DNA of 64,000 nt, from NCBI RefSeq assembly GCF_024814435.1, contig NZ_JANUXY010000003.1, positions 62,001-126,000 of the forward strand, in the 5' to 3' direction. Made by a program: the position numbers and the translations under genes. A model generated the notes under the pieces. That model did not search any database. It saw only the letters and a program-made list of their open reading frames with translations, and had not been told where the DNA came from. Below, in pieces: positions 44,467 to 53,524 of this stretch (positions are counted from its first letter, which is position 1; each line of letters begins with the position of its first letter). The DNA is from Staphylococcus americanisciuri (lineage in GTDB: Bacteria > Bacillota > Bacilli > Staphylococcales > Staphylococcaceae).

Positions 44467-45321
44467 ATGAATGATACAAATATTAAATGGGATACGATTT
44501 TTTACGGTCGTAAATGGGTCTCCAATATTATAGAGACCATTCAAAAGAAAGATATACTTCATAGTTTCTACCTCAAAAGGTATTTAATGCGTGCCATGAT
44601 GGCTGGATTTATTATTAGTATTATTTCCGCCTTTGTCCTCATGGTCAAAACTACCTTTGCTCCAGACGTTCCAATGGGTGTCGTTAATATGATTGGCTCA
44701 ATCACTTTCAGCTTTGCACTGGTGCTCATCTTATTCACCAATTCAGAGCTACTGACCAGTAACTTTATGTACTTTACAGTCGGCTTATATTATCACCTCA
44801 TTCGTCCTATGCGCGTATTAAATATTTTTCTACTTTGCTTTTTTGGAAATATTGCTGGTGCTTTCATCTTCTTTGCAATTTTACGCTGTAGTGATGTTAT
44901 GTCACCGGATATGATTGCAATGTTGGATCACATGGTACATACAAAAACGGAAACCTATAACTTCCAAAATATACTTGTACGTGCAATTTTTGCCAACTTC
45001 TTCATCAATATTGCACTGGTTATTGCCATGCAAATAGAAGACGTTTTTGCTAAAATGTTTGTCATGATGTTCGGGGTAACAATCTTTGCCTTTATGGGCT
45101 TTGAACACGTTGTCTACAATGCATCACTTTTTGTTGGTCAATTATTTTATAACCCTACGTCAATTCATGCATTGGGCGCTATCAAAAATATTGCGGCAGC
45201 CTTTATCGGTAACTATATCGGTGGTGGACTCATTATCGGGCTGTTCTATGCTTATTTAAATGATCATGGTCAATTTGAAACAATCAAAAAAGCCAATAAA
45301 TCTCAAAAACTCACTAAGTAG
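44467..45321 (+). CDS. Formate/nitrite transporter (FNT) family channel
   Basis: 284 residues with six hydrophobic segments. FGVTIFAFMGFEHVVYNASLF holds the FNT central histidine; the usual motif is GFEHxxANM, here with Tyr-Asn-Ala-Ser instead. FTNSELLTSNFMYFTVGL is the first half-motif. These proteins carry formate or nitrite across the membrane. A Rex box and formate dehydrogenase in the same region favour formate, as an inference. A GAGAGAAAGG site precedes the ATG. Confidence 0.87.
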   Translation: MNDTNIKWDTIFYGRKWVSNIIETIQKKDILHSFYLKRYLMRAMMAGFIISIISAFVLMVKTTFAPDVPMGVVNMIGSITFSFALVLILFTNSELLTSNFMYFTVGLYYHLIRPMRVLNIFLLCFFGNIAGAFIFFAILRCSDVMSPDMIAMLDHMVHTKTETYNFQNILVRAIFANFFINIALVIAMQIEDVFAKMFVMMFGVTIFAFMGFEHVVYNASLFVGQLFYNPTSIHALGAIKNIAAAFIGNYIGGGLIIGLFYAYLNDHGQFETIKKANKSQKLTK

Positions 45322-45377
45322 TTTTTATAGCCTTATGTTATACTAAACTATAATTATTTTAGTATACGGAGGCTATC

Positions 45378-45716
45378 ATGGAACGCACACAATGGTATAG
45401 AGGTTTGATTATCTCATTATTTCTTGGCATTCTGTTCTTTGGCGTCAACTTCATGTCTCACACAGCACCTGTCAGCGTGATTATTTTCAAGTCGCTCCTT
45501 GTAGCATTAACATTCGGCATTCTCTACACACTAACTTTCAGCCTACTCGCGTCTGAGCAACGTCGTTTACAATATGGTGTTCCACTCGTAATCGGCGTTG
45601 CACTTGGCGCCTTGGTTGGTATGAGGTTCGAACAACCTATCATTTGTACGCTCATTGGCATTGCTGTCGCCTTGCTTGCTGGTTTTGTCTATGGTCACAT
45701 CAAAGGAGGTCGCTAA
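45378..45716 (+). CDS. Small membrane protein of unknown function
   Basis: 112 residues with four hydrophobic segments (about 9-26, 32-54, 66-83, 88-106) and a charged SEQRRLQYG loop. GGAGGCTATC precedes the ATG. The following 58-residue membrane gene starts one base after its stop, so the two are cotranscribed. No family recognised. Confidence 0.75.
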   Translation: MERTQWYRGLIISLFLGILFFGVNFMSHTAPVSVIIFKSLLVALTFGILYTLTFSLLASEQRRLQYGVPLVIGVALGALVGMRFEQPIICTLIGIAVALLAGFVYGHIKGGR

Positions 45717-45717
45717 T

Positions 45718-45894
45718 ATGTCAAAACTCGGCATCATTCTCATTGTTCTGCTGATTGTTAGTTTTTTACCAAATATCTATATGCTATATAAGACGAAAAA
45801 AGACGGCACTGACAGTCCACGTGTCAAATTGATGGTTGGTATTGATGCACTTCTTGTTGTCTTACTTCTCGCAGCAGTATTATTGCTATCATAA
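45718..45894 (+). CDS. 58-residue two-helix membrane protein
   Basis: MSKLGIILIVLLIVSFLPN begins a first membrane helix; a basic loop KTKKDGTDSPRVKL and a second helix follow. AAAGGAGGTCGCTAAT gives a strong ribosome binding site that overlaps the end of the 112-residue gene. Function unknown. Confidence 0.75.
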   Translation: MSKLGIILIVLLIVSFLPNIYMLYKTKKDGTDSPRVKLMVGIDALLVVLLLAAVLLLS

Positions 45895-45897
45895 ACG

Positions 45898-45952
45898 TAA
45901 AAACCCGTGTCTGTAAGGCTTTACTGAGCCTTATAAACACGGGTTTTATTTA
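45898..45952. terminator. Bidirectional terminator between small membrane genes
   Basis: AAAACCCGTGT (45900-45910) and ACACGGGTTTT (45937-45947) with inner AAGGCT/AGCCTT form a long stem flanked by A- and U-runs. Confidence 0.9.
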
Positions 45953-46129
45953 AATAAAAAACAGATACAATATCGTCATACCCATGGCATAGATTACTAA
46001 ACCAACTGCACAAGACAAGAGGTGTATACGCATTGGAATATGACGCTGTCTTCTAGGTGCAATGACTAAATTACCGACTATAAAACATAAAGGGACAACA
46101 ACAAATAACATCACTTGTTCAAATGTCAT
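45950..46129 (-). CDS. 59-residue membrane protein translationally coupled to the HAD gene
   Basis: MTFEQVMLFVVVPLCFIVGN forms a first helix; a basic loop APRRQRHIPMR and a second helix ending LYLFFI follow. Its ATG overlaps the stop of the upstream HAD phosphatase gene (ATGA), with AAGGAAAACGCCT before it. Function unknown. Confidence 0.75.
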   Translation of the reverse strand: MTFEQVMLFVVVPLCFIVGNLVIAPRRQRHIPMRIHLLSCAVGLVIYAMGMTILYLFFI

Positions 46130-46770
46130 AGGCGTTTTCCTTCAAAGTAACGTTCAATGAGTGTCGTCAAATCGATATCTTGATCTGTCAAAGGCAAATG
46201 ACTAAAATCACTCGTCTGAGTCATCTGATTCGTATTCACAATAACATCTAGACCCGCACGTACAGCTGCAGTCGCACCTCTCACAGAATCTTCAATCGCC
46301 AAACAATAAGCTGGATTATGATTGAGTGCTTGTACTGCCCTTAAATATAAATCTGGCTCAGGTTTCACCGCTTCAACATCTTCTCGACCAACAACAACCG
46401 AAATATAATCATTTAACCCAAGTGATTCAATAATTGGTAAAATCGACTTGCGCACACTACTCGTCGCAATCGCCATTGGAATGTGACGTTGCTTCAACTG
46501 TTGTAATAATGTTTCAATTCCTGGACGCAACATTAACTGTGCCGCACCTTCATGATGTTCATGATAAAGTTGTTCAACCTTCTCTTCGCCCAATAACGCC
46601 ACAATATGTTCATGTAACGCTAATGCACGACCACCAATGTTTTCACGATAGAATGCCAATGTTACAGGGGAATGCCCTTCTGCAACTAAATATTTGTTAA
46701 TGACTTCATACAGATGCTGCTCTGTATCAATCATCGTTCCATCAAAGTCAAATATCACTGCTCGATACAT
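46126..46770 (-). CDS. HAD-superfamily phosphatase (beta-phosphoglucomutase-like)
   Basis: 214 residues with the catalytic FDFDGTMIDTE at residues 8-18 (nucleophile aspartate D10), IATSSVRKSI (motif II), and VKPEPDLYLRAVQALN (motif III lysine) plus IEDSVRGATAA (motif IV). The helical cap between residues 18 and 85 puts it in the subclass I phosphosugar group. The substrate is unknown. AGGAGGCTTTAAATAC precedes the ATG. Confidence 0.88.
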   Translation of the reverse strand: MYRAVIFDFDGTMIDTEQHLYEVINKYLVAEGHSPVTLAFYRENIGGRALALHEHIVALLGEEKVEQLYHEHHEGAAQLMLRPGIETLLQQLKQRHIPMAIATSSVRKSILPIIESLGLNDYISVVVGREDVEAVKPEPDLYLRAVQALNHNPAYCLAIEDSVRGATAAVRAGLDVIVNTNQMTQTSDFSHLPLTDQDIDLTTLIERYFEGKRL

Positions 46771-47205
46771 GTATTTAAAGCCTCCTCAATCACTCTATTG
46801 CATTTAGTGTATCAGATACAGCCACATAAATCATCGATAGGCTAAATAACGCACTAGTCACATCTAATTTTTCAATAATCATTGCATGCACTTCTACCAT
46901 GATTTATCTCTCTACAATCGGGTTACTTTCTCCTGCACGCGCAATTGATTTAAAACATTCCATATCATCTGATTTATTGACCATATACAATATCAAATAC
47001 CTTATCGCATATCCTCAATACAAGACGCCTTTATCTGAATCCAGCACATGTGTCAATTCCCAACAAATATATCATTATCATATCCTCTCACTAAAAATTT
47101 TATTTGCTATTGATAACGCATAAATGTCATATCTGTATTTTTCATATAAAAAAACACATCTGTTCTTAATGCTATGACATCGAACAAGATGTGTCTTCTC
47201 TCATT
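46771..47205. other. Intergenic region, possible decayed coding remnant
   Basis: 435 bases between the HAD gene and a dioxygenase. On the minus strand near 46920-46980 a short stretch reads MECFKSIARAGESNPIVER, which looks like part of a helical protein such as a carboxymuconolactone decarboxylase, but stops surround it. The hairpin at 47151-47194 ends the upstream dioxygenase gene. Confidence 0.3.
47151..47194 (-). terminator. Terminator of the dioxygenase gene
   Basis: AACACATCTGTTC and GAACAAGATGTGT form a stem with one mismatch, next to an A-run that reads as U on the minus strand. Confidence 0.8.
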
Positions 47206-48048
47206 TTATTCTACAAAGTCATGACTCACTTCTGCCGTCGCAAATTCATACATAATACCGTTTTGTCGATAATACAATGCTTCAAACCATTTACGATTGA
47301 TAATACCCGAATGCTGCGCTTGCAAAGTATCGTGCAAAGCCGTCATTTGTTCCAAAGCTACATGATCTGCGACACTCAGCGCATGATGATGTACATAGCC
47401 ACGGCCAGGTTTCACCACTGGACCGCCTTTCTCAACAACAACGATATCCGTATAATGACCGCTCTCATCTAATGACAACACGCTACCTTCTGATTCTTTA
47501 TATTCACTATAACCTAATTCATCACGCAAGTAAGTAACTGTCTTAACTGCGTCTTGTACATGAATCTCAATAGGCCCTAAACCAATAATTTGATAGGGTG
47601 TCGGAATGTCATTATCCACTGAATGCTGCCAATTATCGGGAATTGTTTGTTGTTCATTATCCATCAACACAAATGATAAATGTTCCGGATCATCAAAAAA
47701 GCGTGCGGCGTGCCCTAAATACGACCCACGTGATACTGCGATTCCTGCTTGACGTATACGCTCTTCAAAATAATCAAGACTCTCTTCGCCTTCTACTAAC
47801 AGTCCAATACGGGCAATCATGTCTGTTCCTTTACGCATTTGTCCAGCGTTAGGCAATTCAAAAAAGGTCAGCAGTGTCCCAACTGACCCTAGATTATTGC
47901 CATAAAATAAGTGTACCATGTCGTGATTATCTTGATTGACTGTTTCTTTGACAAGTTTCAAGCCAAGCACTTCTGTATAAAAACGTTTATTCGCATTTTT
48001 ATCTTTGGTATACATTGAAACATGATGATGACCTTGAATCAATGACAT
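47206..48048 (-). CDS. VOC-family ring-cleaving dioxygenase (MhqO-like)
   Basis: 280 residues made of two VOC modules. GHHHVSMYTKDKNANKRFY opens the first with a metal-binding histidine; GPIEIHVQDAVKTVTYLRDE and VHHHALSVADHV mark the second, and YEFATAEVSHDF ends with the metal glutamate region. MhqO-type enzymes cleave hydroquinones or catechols in quinone resistance. ATG 48048 follows GGAGGCGAATAAG; the two ATGs at 48066 and 48063 lie before that site. Substrate inferred from family only. Confidence 0.87.
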   Translation of the reverse strand: MSLIQGHHHVSMYTKDKNANKRFYTEVLGLKLVKETVNQDNHDMVHLFYGNNLGSVGTLLTFFELPNAGQMRKGTDMIARIGLLVEGEESLDYFEERIRQAGIAVSRGSYLGHAARFFDDPEHLSFVLMDNEQQTIPDNWQHSVDNDIPTPYQIIGLGPIEIHVQDAVKTVTYLRDELGYSEYKESEGSVLSLDESGHYTDIVVVEKGGPVVKPGRGYVHHHALSVADHVALEQMTALHDTLQAQHSGIINRKWFEALYYRQNGIMYEFATAEVSHDFVE

Positions 48049-48119
48049 CTTATTCGCCTCCATCATTTCTCCGTTCTATTATCAGCATACCCTAATTAAT
48101 CATTGTACAAACGTTTGAG

Positions 48120-48392
48120 CTAGACTGTTGGTAGTAATATGAAGCATACCATTCCTATAATGATAATTGCAGAAGGGAAAGCAAGCGTTTGAATAAAACG
48201 CACTTTACTTGATGACAAGTGTGATTGTGCCAACCACGTTTCTAAAGCCACACTAAAAGCTGTTACACTGAGTGTCATCGCAAGCAATAATTGTCCACCA
48301 TTTTGATATTGTGCTAGAAAACCAAATGCTAACACCAACATCATAAATAACAGAACTAATGTAATAAAATAGCGTTGTAAAACATTTACCAT
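48120..48392 (-). CDS. Small membrane protein of unknown function
   Basis: About 90 residues with three hydrophobic segments (roughly 10-30, 36-55, 72-90). ATG 48392 follows AAAGGACGTG; the GTG at 48401 overlaps that site. It lies upstream of the dioxygenase in the same direction. No family recognised. Confidence 0.65.
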   Translation of the reverse strand: MVNVLQRYFITLVLLFMMLVLAFGFLAQYQNGGQLLLAMTLSVTAFSVALETWLAQSHLSSSKVRFIQTLAFPSAIIIIGMVCFILLPTV

Positions 48393-48564
48393 CTTTGTCA
48401 CGTCCTTTGGTTACTATCAATTCAAAAATAATAGATAACCTATGTTAAATATCATTTTCGCACAACCTAATAATTTTGTAAACCAATAAAAAAGTGTTGA
48501 ATGACAAATATGTATTAAAGATGTAAACAACAAACATACCACCCAAACCATTACCTAAAAAAGA

Positions 48565-48600
48565 TGGTATGGGATCCTCATTTTTAAGGATTCCATACCA
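48565..48600. repeat. Dispersed intergenic hairpin, ATCTCATTTT family, copy 3
   Basis: TGGTATGGGATCCT (48565-48578) and AGGATTCCATACCA (48587-48600) form a 14-bp stem with one mismatch. The loop CATTTTTA resembles the other copies. Confidence 0.7.
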
Positions 48601-48673
48601 CCTAACCCGACTCGTATGAGTAAAAAACATTCTCTACAGCTGACTACTTAGCATTCAATTGCGCTGTTATCTT

Positions 48674-49624
48674 TTATGCAAGACTGCGCTTTGCCTTGTC
48701 AAAACGTTCCGCGCGCTTTGCCCAGTATCGCGCAAGTATAGGTCCTGTGACACAGTGAACGAAACTAAATACCGCCCCTGGTACAGCTGCAAGTGGATTG
48801 AAGTGCACTGTCGCTAGTGATGTCGCTAGTGCAGAATTCTGCATGCCCACTTCAATGGATACAGCTTTTTTATCTGGATAATTCAATTTTAGAACATTAG
48901 CTAAGAAGTAACCTAAAGCATAACCTAAAACATTATGTGCAATTACTACTGTAAAGATTAAAAGCCCCGTTTCAATAATCAATTCACGACTTCCCGCTAC
49001 AACTGCACCTAAAATGATAGCAATTGCTATAACAGAAACAAGTGGCAAAATATCTTCACTTTTTTCTGAGAAGCTTTTAAAGAATCTTTGAATTAATAGA
49101 CCTAATAAGATTGGTATCAATACCACTTTTGTAACTGATGCAAACATACTTAAAAATGATACGTCCATCCATTCTCTTGCAAACAAATACATAAAACTTG
49201 GTGTTAAAACCGGTGCTAAAATGGTTGAAATCGATGTAATCGTCACTGATAATGCAACATTCGCTTTAGCAATATAGCTCATTACATTACTCGTTGTTCC
49301 ACCTGGACAACAACCAACAAGTAAAACACCTATAGCAATATCAGGCGGTAAATGAAATGCTTTAACAATACAGTAAGCTAATAATGGCATAATTGTATAT
49401 TGCAAAACAACACCTGCTATAACTGGCTTAGGATATTTAAAAACCAACTTAAAATCACTTACTTTAATCGTCAAACCCATCCCTAACATAACAATACCTA
49501 ATAAATACGGAATCCAGTTCCCGACCCCCGAAAATAATCCTGGTACTGTAAATGCAATCACACTGACGAGCAGTACCCAAATTAAAAATGTTTTTGATGC
49601 AAAATGACCAATACGCTGTAACAT
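48674..49624 (-). CDS. Bile acid:sodium symporter (BASS) family transporter
   Basis: About 316 residues with nine to ten hydrophobic segments. VGCCPGGTTSNVMSYIAKAN and SIEVGMQNSALATSLATVHF are the two BASS signature crossover motifs. Bacterial members move organic acids such as pantoate or keto acids with sodium; the substrate here is unknown. ATG 49624 is preferred to GTG 49633 because AAGGGG is better spaced to it. Confidence 0.9.
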   Translation of the reverse strand: MLQRIGHFASKTFLIWVLLVSVIAFTVPGLFSGVGNWIPYLLGIVMLGMGLTIKVSDFKLVFKYPKPVIAGVVLQYTIMPLLAYCIVKAFHLPPDIAIGVLLVGCCPGGTTSNVMSYIAKANVALSVTITSISTILAPVLTPSFMYLFAREWMDVSFLSMFASVTKVVLIPILLGLLIQRFFKSFSEKSEDILPLVSVIAIAIILGAVVAGSRELIIETGLLIFTVVIAHNVLGYALGYFLANVLKLNYPDKKAVSIEVGMQNSALATSLATVHFNPLAAVPGAVFSFVHCVTGPILARYWAKRAERFDKAKRSLA

Positions 49625-49839
49625 TAATGACACCCCTTAAATATTTTAATAGTCAGAATATTAGCACATCCAACGTTAGACTACAATACTTCTTTTAGTT
49701 TTTCTTGATTCTCTTTTACATTTTAGTATACTTATATCACTTGTTGACGTCATTTCACTTTACAACTGAAGTCCTACTTCTTTTCTAATTAACTCATGCT
49801 AAAATAGTATTAACAAATATTTTCAAACGGAGAACTATC

Positions 49840-50367
49840 ATGATGATTGATAAAATAGAATCTTATACTTTTAACATCAAAGACCTTGAACGCCATTCAG
49901 TACGACGTCAATTGAAAAAACTACTTGCTATAGTCACATTTCCAACACCGTTTCAATACCATATCATCAAAGAACAAAGCACTTATTTTTTACGCGTACA
50001 ATTGCCTAAGCAAGCACTTCCTTACTTCGTGAGTTTAATAAGCTTTCATAATTTTTCAATTTATCAACTTGTTCTAACTCGAGATGCGCATACACTGACA
50101 CCCCTTCAACAAGCAATATCGAATGAGCAGCACTATGAACTCGTTATCGATGGTCTGTCAGATCCGTTTATCAAAGACAAAGTGATTGACGTTTTATCAA
50201 CCTTTCAATCAGAACGCATTATGTATAACTTTTCGCGTCATCGCTTAAAAGTAACAACAACACCAAAAGTGATGATGGCTTTAATACGATCTCTTGCCAC
50301 ACGCCATGTTGATATCTATTATGCCAGCTTACCACAACGCACACATCAGCATTCACGTATCTCATAG
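49840..50367 (+). CDS. Hypothetical protein of unknown family
   Basis: 175 residues, mixed strands and helices, no membrane segment, basic overall. CGGAGAACTATC precedes the ATG; ATG 49843 is a second choice. Blocks include RRQLKKLLAIVTFPTPFQYH and LVIDGLSDPFIKDKVIDVLS. Divergent from the BASS gene and closed by a perfect terminator. I cannot name a family. Confidence 0.65.
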   Translation: MMIDKIESYTFNIKDLERHSVRRQLKKLLAIVTFPTPFQYHIIKEQSTYFLRVQLPKQALPYFVSLISFHNFSIYQLVLTRDAHTLTPLQQAISNEQHYELVIDGLSDPFIKDKVIDVLSTFQSERIMYNFSRHRLKVTTTPKVMMALIRSLATRHVDIYYASLPQRTHQHSRIS

Positions 50368-50382
50368 ATATCTGTTCACATT

Positions 50383-50421
50383 CAAAAGCACCTTGGCCAC
50401 TTTCTAACCAAGGTGCTTTTG
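50383..50421. terminator. Bidirectional terminator overlapping the SRPBCC gene end
   Basis: CAAAAGCACCTTGG and CCAAGGTGCTTTTG form a perfect 14-bp stem. Its right arm contains the last codons of the convergent SRPBCC gene. Confidence 0.9.
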
Positions 50422-50910
50422 GTATGAGTCATTATCACGCTCTAAGTATGCTTGCAGCGTATCGAACATCAATTCAAATCCATGCGCTGTATGATCGTGA
50501 TATGCTTTCTTCTCTTGCTTATACGCTAAGGTAGAAACACTGCGTAATTTCTTTAAAACACTTGTATAGTGAAATGTCATCTGTGTAATGCCCGGACTGC
50601 GCTCTTCAAAATTGACATGAATCACATCAGCTTCATCACTTAATGCAGGCATTTGTATCGTTAGACAAATATGTTCATGTGGCACGAGTCGTTCATACGT
50701 GCCCGTCACTTCACGTTCTTTGCCTTGACGCACATCGCGAATTTCATACGTACCACCCTCTGTCGCATCACTATACACAGATACATTTGTTCGTGGTGTC
50801 GTCATCAGCCACTGCTTCATCTGATCCGGTTCCACCCATGCATCATAAGCTTTTTCCGGTGTGGTCTTCATCAACCGCACAAGCTCTATTTCAACAGATT
50901 CATTTTGCAT
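50404..50910 (-). CDS. SRPBCC-fold (AHSA1) protein
   Basis: 168 residues. KTTPEKAYDAWVEPDQMKQWLMT, GGTYEIRDVRQGKEREVTGTYERLVPHE (shown in part) and ITQMTFHYTS are typical of activator-of-Hsp90-homologue-1 domain proteins, a lipid- or ligand-binding helix-grip fold. The ligand is unknown. GAAGTGAGAAG precedes the ATG. Confidence 0.85.
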   Translation of the reverse strand: MQNESVEIELVRLMKTTPEKAYDAWVEPDQMKQWLMTTPRTNVSVYSDATEGGTYEIRDVRQGKEREVTGTYERLVPHEHICLTIQMPALSDEADVIHVNFEERSPGITQMTFHYTSVLKKLRSVSTLAYKQEKKAYHDHTAHGFELMFDTLQAYLERDNDSYQKHLG

Positions 50911-50992
50911 CTTCTCACTTCCGTTCTAGCTACTAATGCCAAGGTTCATTCTTCTCTATTTTACAAGATAACCTTGCCATTTCATACTTCTA

Positions 50993-52291
50993 CTACTTAT
51001 CTTTTTTTGGTAAACGGGGCAAGTTGAACATAATAGCTACGATACCACATAAAGCCAACATCATTGGATAAATAGAATATGGCAATAACATCATAGGTGA
51101 TATACCTGCGACCCCTGCCGCAGCAATCAACTGTGGACTATATGGCAAAATCCCTTGAAAAGCACTACCAAAAATATCCAAAATACTCGCCGATTTGCGA
51201 GAATCAATATCATACTCATCTGCAATATCTTTAGCTAAAGGACCTGCCATAATAATCGAAATAGTATTATTCGCTGTTGAAATATCTGCAAGACTTACCA
51301 ATCCAGCAATACCCAGTTCCGCACCGCGACGTGAATGAATGCGTTGTTTGATAAAATTCAATAGCCATGTTACACCACCATAGTGTTCTACTAAACCGAT
51401 CATTCCACCAATCAATAATGCAATCATCGCAATATCTTCCATCGCAATGACACCTTCTGATGCAGCAGTTAAAAAGCCTTTCATACCGAATGACCCATCC
51501 AGACCACCAATCACGCCTGTTAATGCAATGCCCCCCATCAAAACGATAACGACATTCACGCCTAACAACGCCAAAATCAATACAAATAAATACGGAATGA
51601 CTTTGATCATATTGTAATCATAGCTTGCGGCTTCATTGATTTGGTTACCCTGTGTGAGCCACCACAAAATAACAAGCGTCGCTAATGCGCCAGGAACGAC
51701 AATCCGAAAATTGACTTTAAATTTATCTGCCATGCGCGTATTTTGAGTGCGTACTGCCGCAATCGTAGTATCAGAAATCATGGACAAATTATCGCCAAAC
51801 ATGGCGCCACCAACAACAGTTGCCATCGCTAATGCAGCTGAAATATCGGTAGCTTCACTAATCCCAAAACCAACTGGCGCAATCGCAGCTACTGTACCAA
51901 CGGATGTTCCCATTGATATGGAAATAAACATACATATAATAAAAATACCGACAATTAAATAATGTTGTGGAATCAGAGATAATCCTAAGCTCACAATAGA
52001 TGATACACCACCCATTGCTTTCGCAGTTTGTGAAAAAGCGCCGGCTAGCACGAATACCAACATCATTAAGATGATATTGGGATGTCCTGCTTTACGCGCA
52101 AATACTTCTACTTTATGTGTGAATTTTTCTTTAGGATTCATCACTAACGCAACGATAACACCGATTAACGCAGCTACGTTAAGTGGTAAAAAGCTAAAAT
52201 CTTTGGTTATAATGCCTGCACCTAAAAACAACCCGATAAAAACAATTAACGGTATAAGTGCCCATGCGTTTTCTCTCTCTGTTTTTTGCAT
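50993..52291 (-). CDS. Na+/H+ antiporter, NhaC family
   Basis: 432 residues with eleven to twelve hydrophobic segments. SMGTSVGTVAAIAPVGFGIS, GGAMFGDNLSMISDTTIAAV and LADISTANNTISIIMAGPLA are hallmark NhaC/MleN motifs with the conserved aspartate near GDNLSMISDT. It exchanges sodium, or a substrate such as malate/lactate, for protons. The next gene downstream on the minus strand is the SRPBCC gene; an M20 peptidase gene lies upstream, 99 bases away. Confidence 0.88.
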   Translation of the reverse strand: MQKTERENAWALIPLIVFIGLFLGAGIITKDFSFLPLNVAALIGVIVALVMNPKEKFTHKVEVFARKAGHPNIILMMLVFVLAGAFSQTAKAMGGVSSIVSLGLSLIPQHYLIVGIFIICMFISISMGTSVGTVAAIAPVGFGISEATDISAALAMATVVGGAMFGDNLSMISDTTIAAVRTQNTRMADKFKVNFRIVVPGALATLVILWWLTQGNQINEAASYDYNMIKVIPYLFVLILALLGVNVVIVLMGGIALTGVIGGLDGSFGMKGFLTAASEGVIAMEDIAMIALLIGGMIGLVEHYGGVTWLLNFIKQRIHSRRGAELGIAGLVSLADISTANNTISIIMAGPLAKDIADEYDIDSRKSASILDIFGSAFQGILPYSPQLIAAAGVAGISPMMLLPYSIYPMMLALCGIVAIMFNLPRLPKKDK

Positions 52292-52390
52292 TGTTAATAC
52301 TCCTTTATAAATTAAATGACGGTTATAACAACGGCAAACACATATTTACAACATGCTTGCTGTTACATTATCCATCACAAATGTTATATC

Positions 52391-53524
52391 TCATGACTCG
52401 TATTCTTTTAATAGACGCTCTACAAAGTTTACAAAATACAATGGGGCTTTGTCGAGTATTGCTTCATTGGGTGCATATTTTGGATGATGTAATGGATATT
52501 CACTATCAGATCCTATCATCGCAAAATGAATAGGCGCAATCTGTCGGTAAGCAGCAAAATCTTCACCAATCATCTGTGCACGTGGTTGTTGTTGTACGTC
52601 ATAACCCGTCTCTTTAGCAACCTGCCAAGCCATATCTTGCAATGTATTGTCGTTATGAACCCCATCTGTTAGACGCTGATAGTCGAGCACAACAGATGCA
52701 TCGTATTGTAACGCTAGACCTTCACATAACTTCTGCATGCGTACTTCAACTAAATCACGCACTTCAGGTGTTAGCGTGCGCACTGTACCTTCAATCATCC
52801 CTTCACTCGGAATAACGTTCCACGTCTCACCGCTATGTACTTGTCCAATCGTCACAACTGCTTCTTCATACGGCGCAACATTTCGGCTTACAATTGTTTG
52901 AATACCACTAATCAGTTGGCTCAATATAATTTGAGGATCAACGCCATCTTGTGGCATTGCAGCATGCGCACCAACACCATTAATCTCAATCTTGAAGCAA
53001 TCAACGTTGGCAGTCATATAACCTGCTTTAGCACGCCATGTCCCAACAGGTAATGTCGGGTCATTATGGAAGCCGACAATTGCCTGTGCGCCTTCTAAAA
53101 TACCCGTTTCTACCACTGCATCAGCCCCTTGGCTCACTTCTTCAGCTGCTTGAAAAATCAAACGTACACGCCCTGATAACTGTGACTCACGTTCCTTCAA
53201 TAAAATGGCAGTACCGAGCACTGCAGCCATATGAATATCATGACCACAAGCATGCATCGCTCCTCTTTTCTCAGAGGCATACGGTAAGTTCGTCTGCTCA
53301 ATAATCGGTAATGCATCGATATCTGAGCGCACAGCAATAATTGTATCGCCGTGTCCAATCTCTGCAATCAGACCTGTTTTCAAGGGGGTATCTAAAACAG
53401 TAATCTCATAATTTTGTAAAATTTGACGCAATTGTTTTGTTGTTTCGAATTCTGTATTTGCACATTCCGGCGTACGATGAAAGGCGCGTCGCCATGTTAT
53501 CAATCGTTCAGTTAATGTCTCCAT
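52391..53524 (-). CDS. M20-family amidohydrolase (N-acyl amino acid hydrolase)
   Basis: 377 residues in the ILR1/HipO subgroup. HACGHDIHMAAVLG gives the metal-binding histidine and aspartate, AAEEVSQGADAVV the catalytic glutamate pair, and MIGEDFAAYRQI the late ligand. It releases amino acids from N-acyl conjugates. Codirectional with the NhaC gene, which begins 99 bases after this stop, so the two may be cotranscribed. Confidence 0.9.
   Translation of the reverse strand: METLTERLITWRRAFHRTPECANTEFETTKQLRQILQNYEITVLDTPLKTGLIAEIGHGDTIIAVRSDIDALPIIEQTNLPYASEKRGAMHACGHDIHMAAVLGTAILLKERESQLSGRVRLIFQAAEEVSQGADAVVETGILEGAQAIVGFHNDPTLPVGTWRAKAGYMTANVDCFKIEINGVGAHAAMPQDGVDPQIILSQLISGIQTIVSRNVAPYEEAVVTIGQVHSGETWNVIPSEGMIEGTVRTLTPEVRDLVEVRMQKLCEGLALQYDASVVLDYQRLTDGVHNDNTLQDMAWQVAKETGYDVQQQPRAQMIGEDFAAYRQIAPIHFAMIGSDSEYPLHHPKYAPNEAILDKAPLYFVNFVERLLKEYES

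Noticed and set aside
46899-47123. 74-codon open frame on the plus strand
   Set aside because: No ribosome binding site, no protein-like composition, and it lies in a probably decayed intergenic region.
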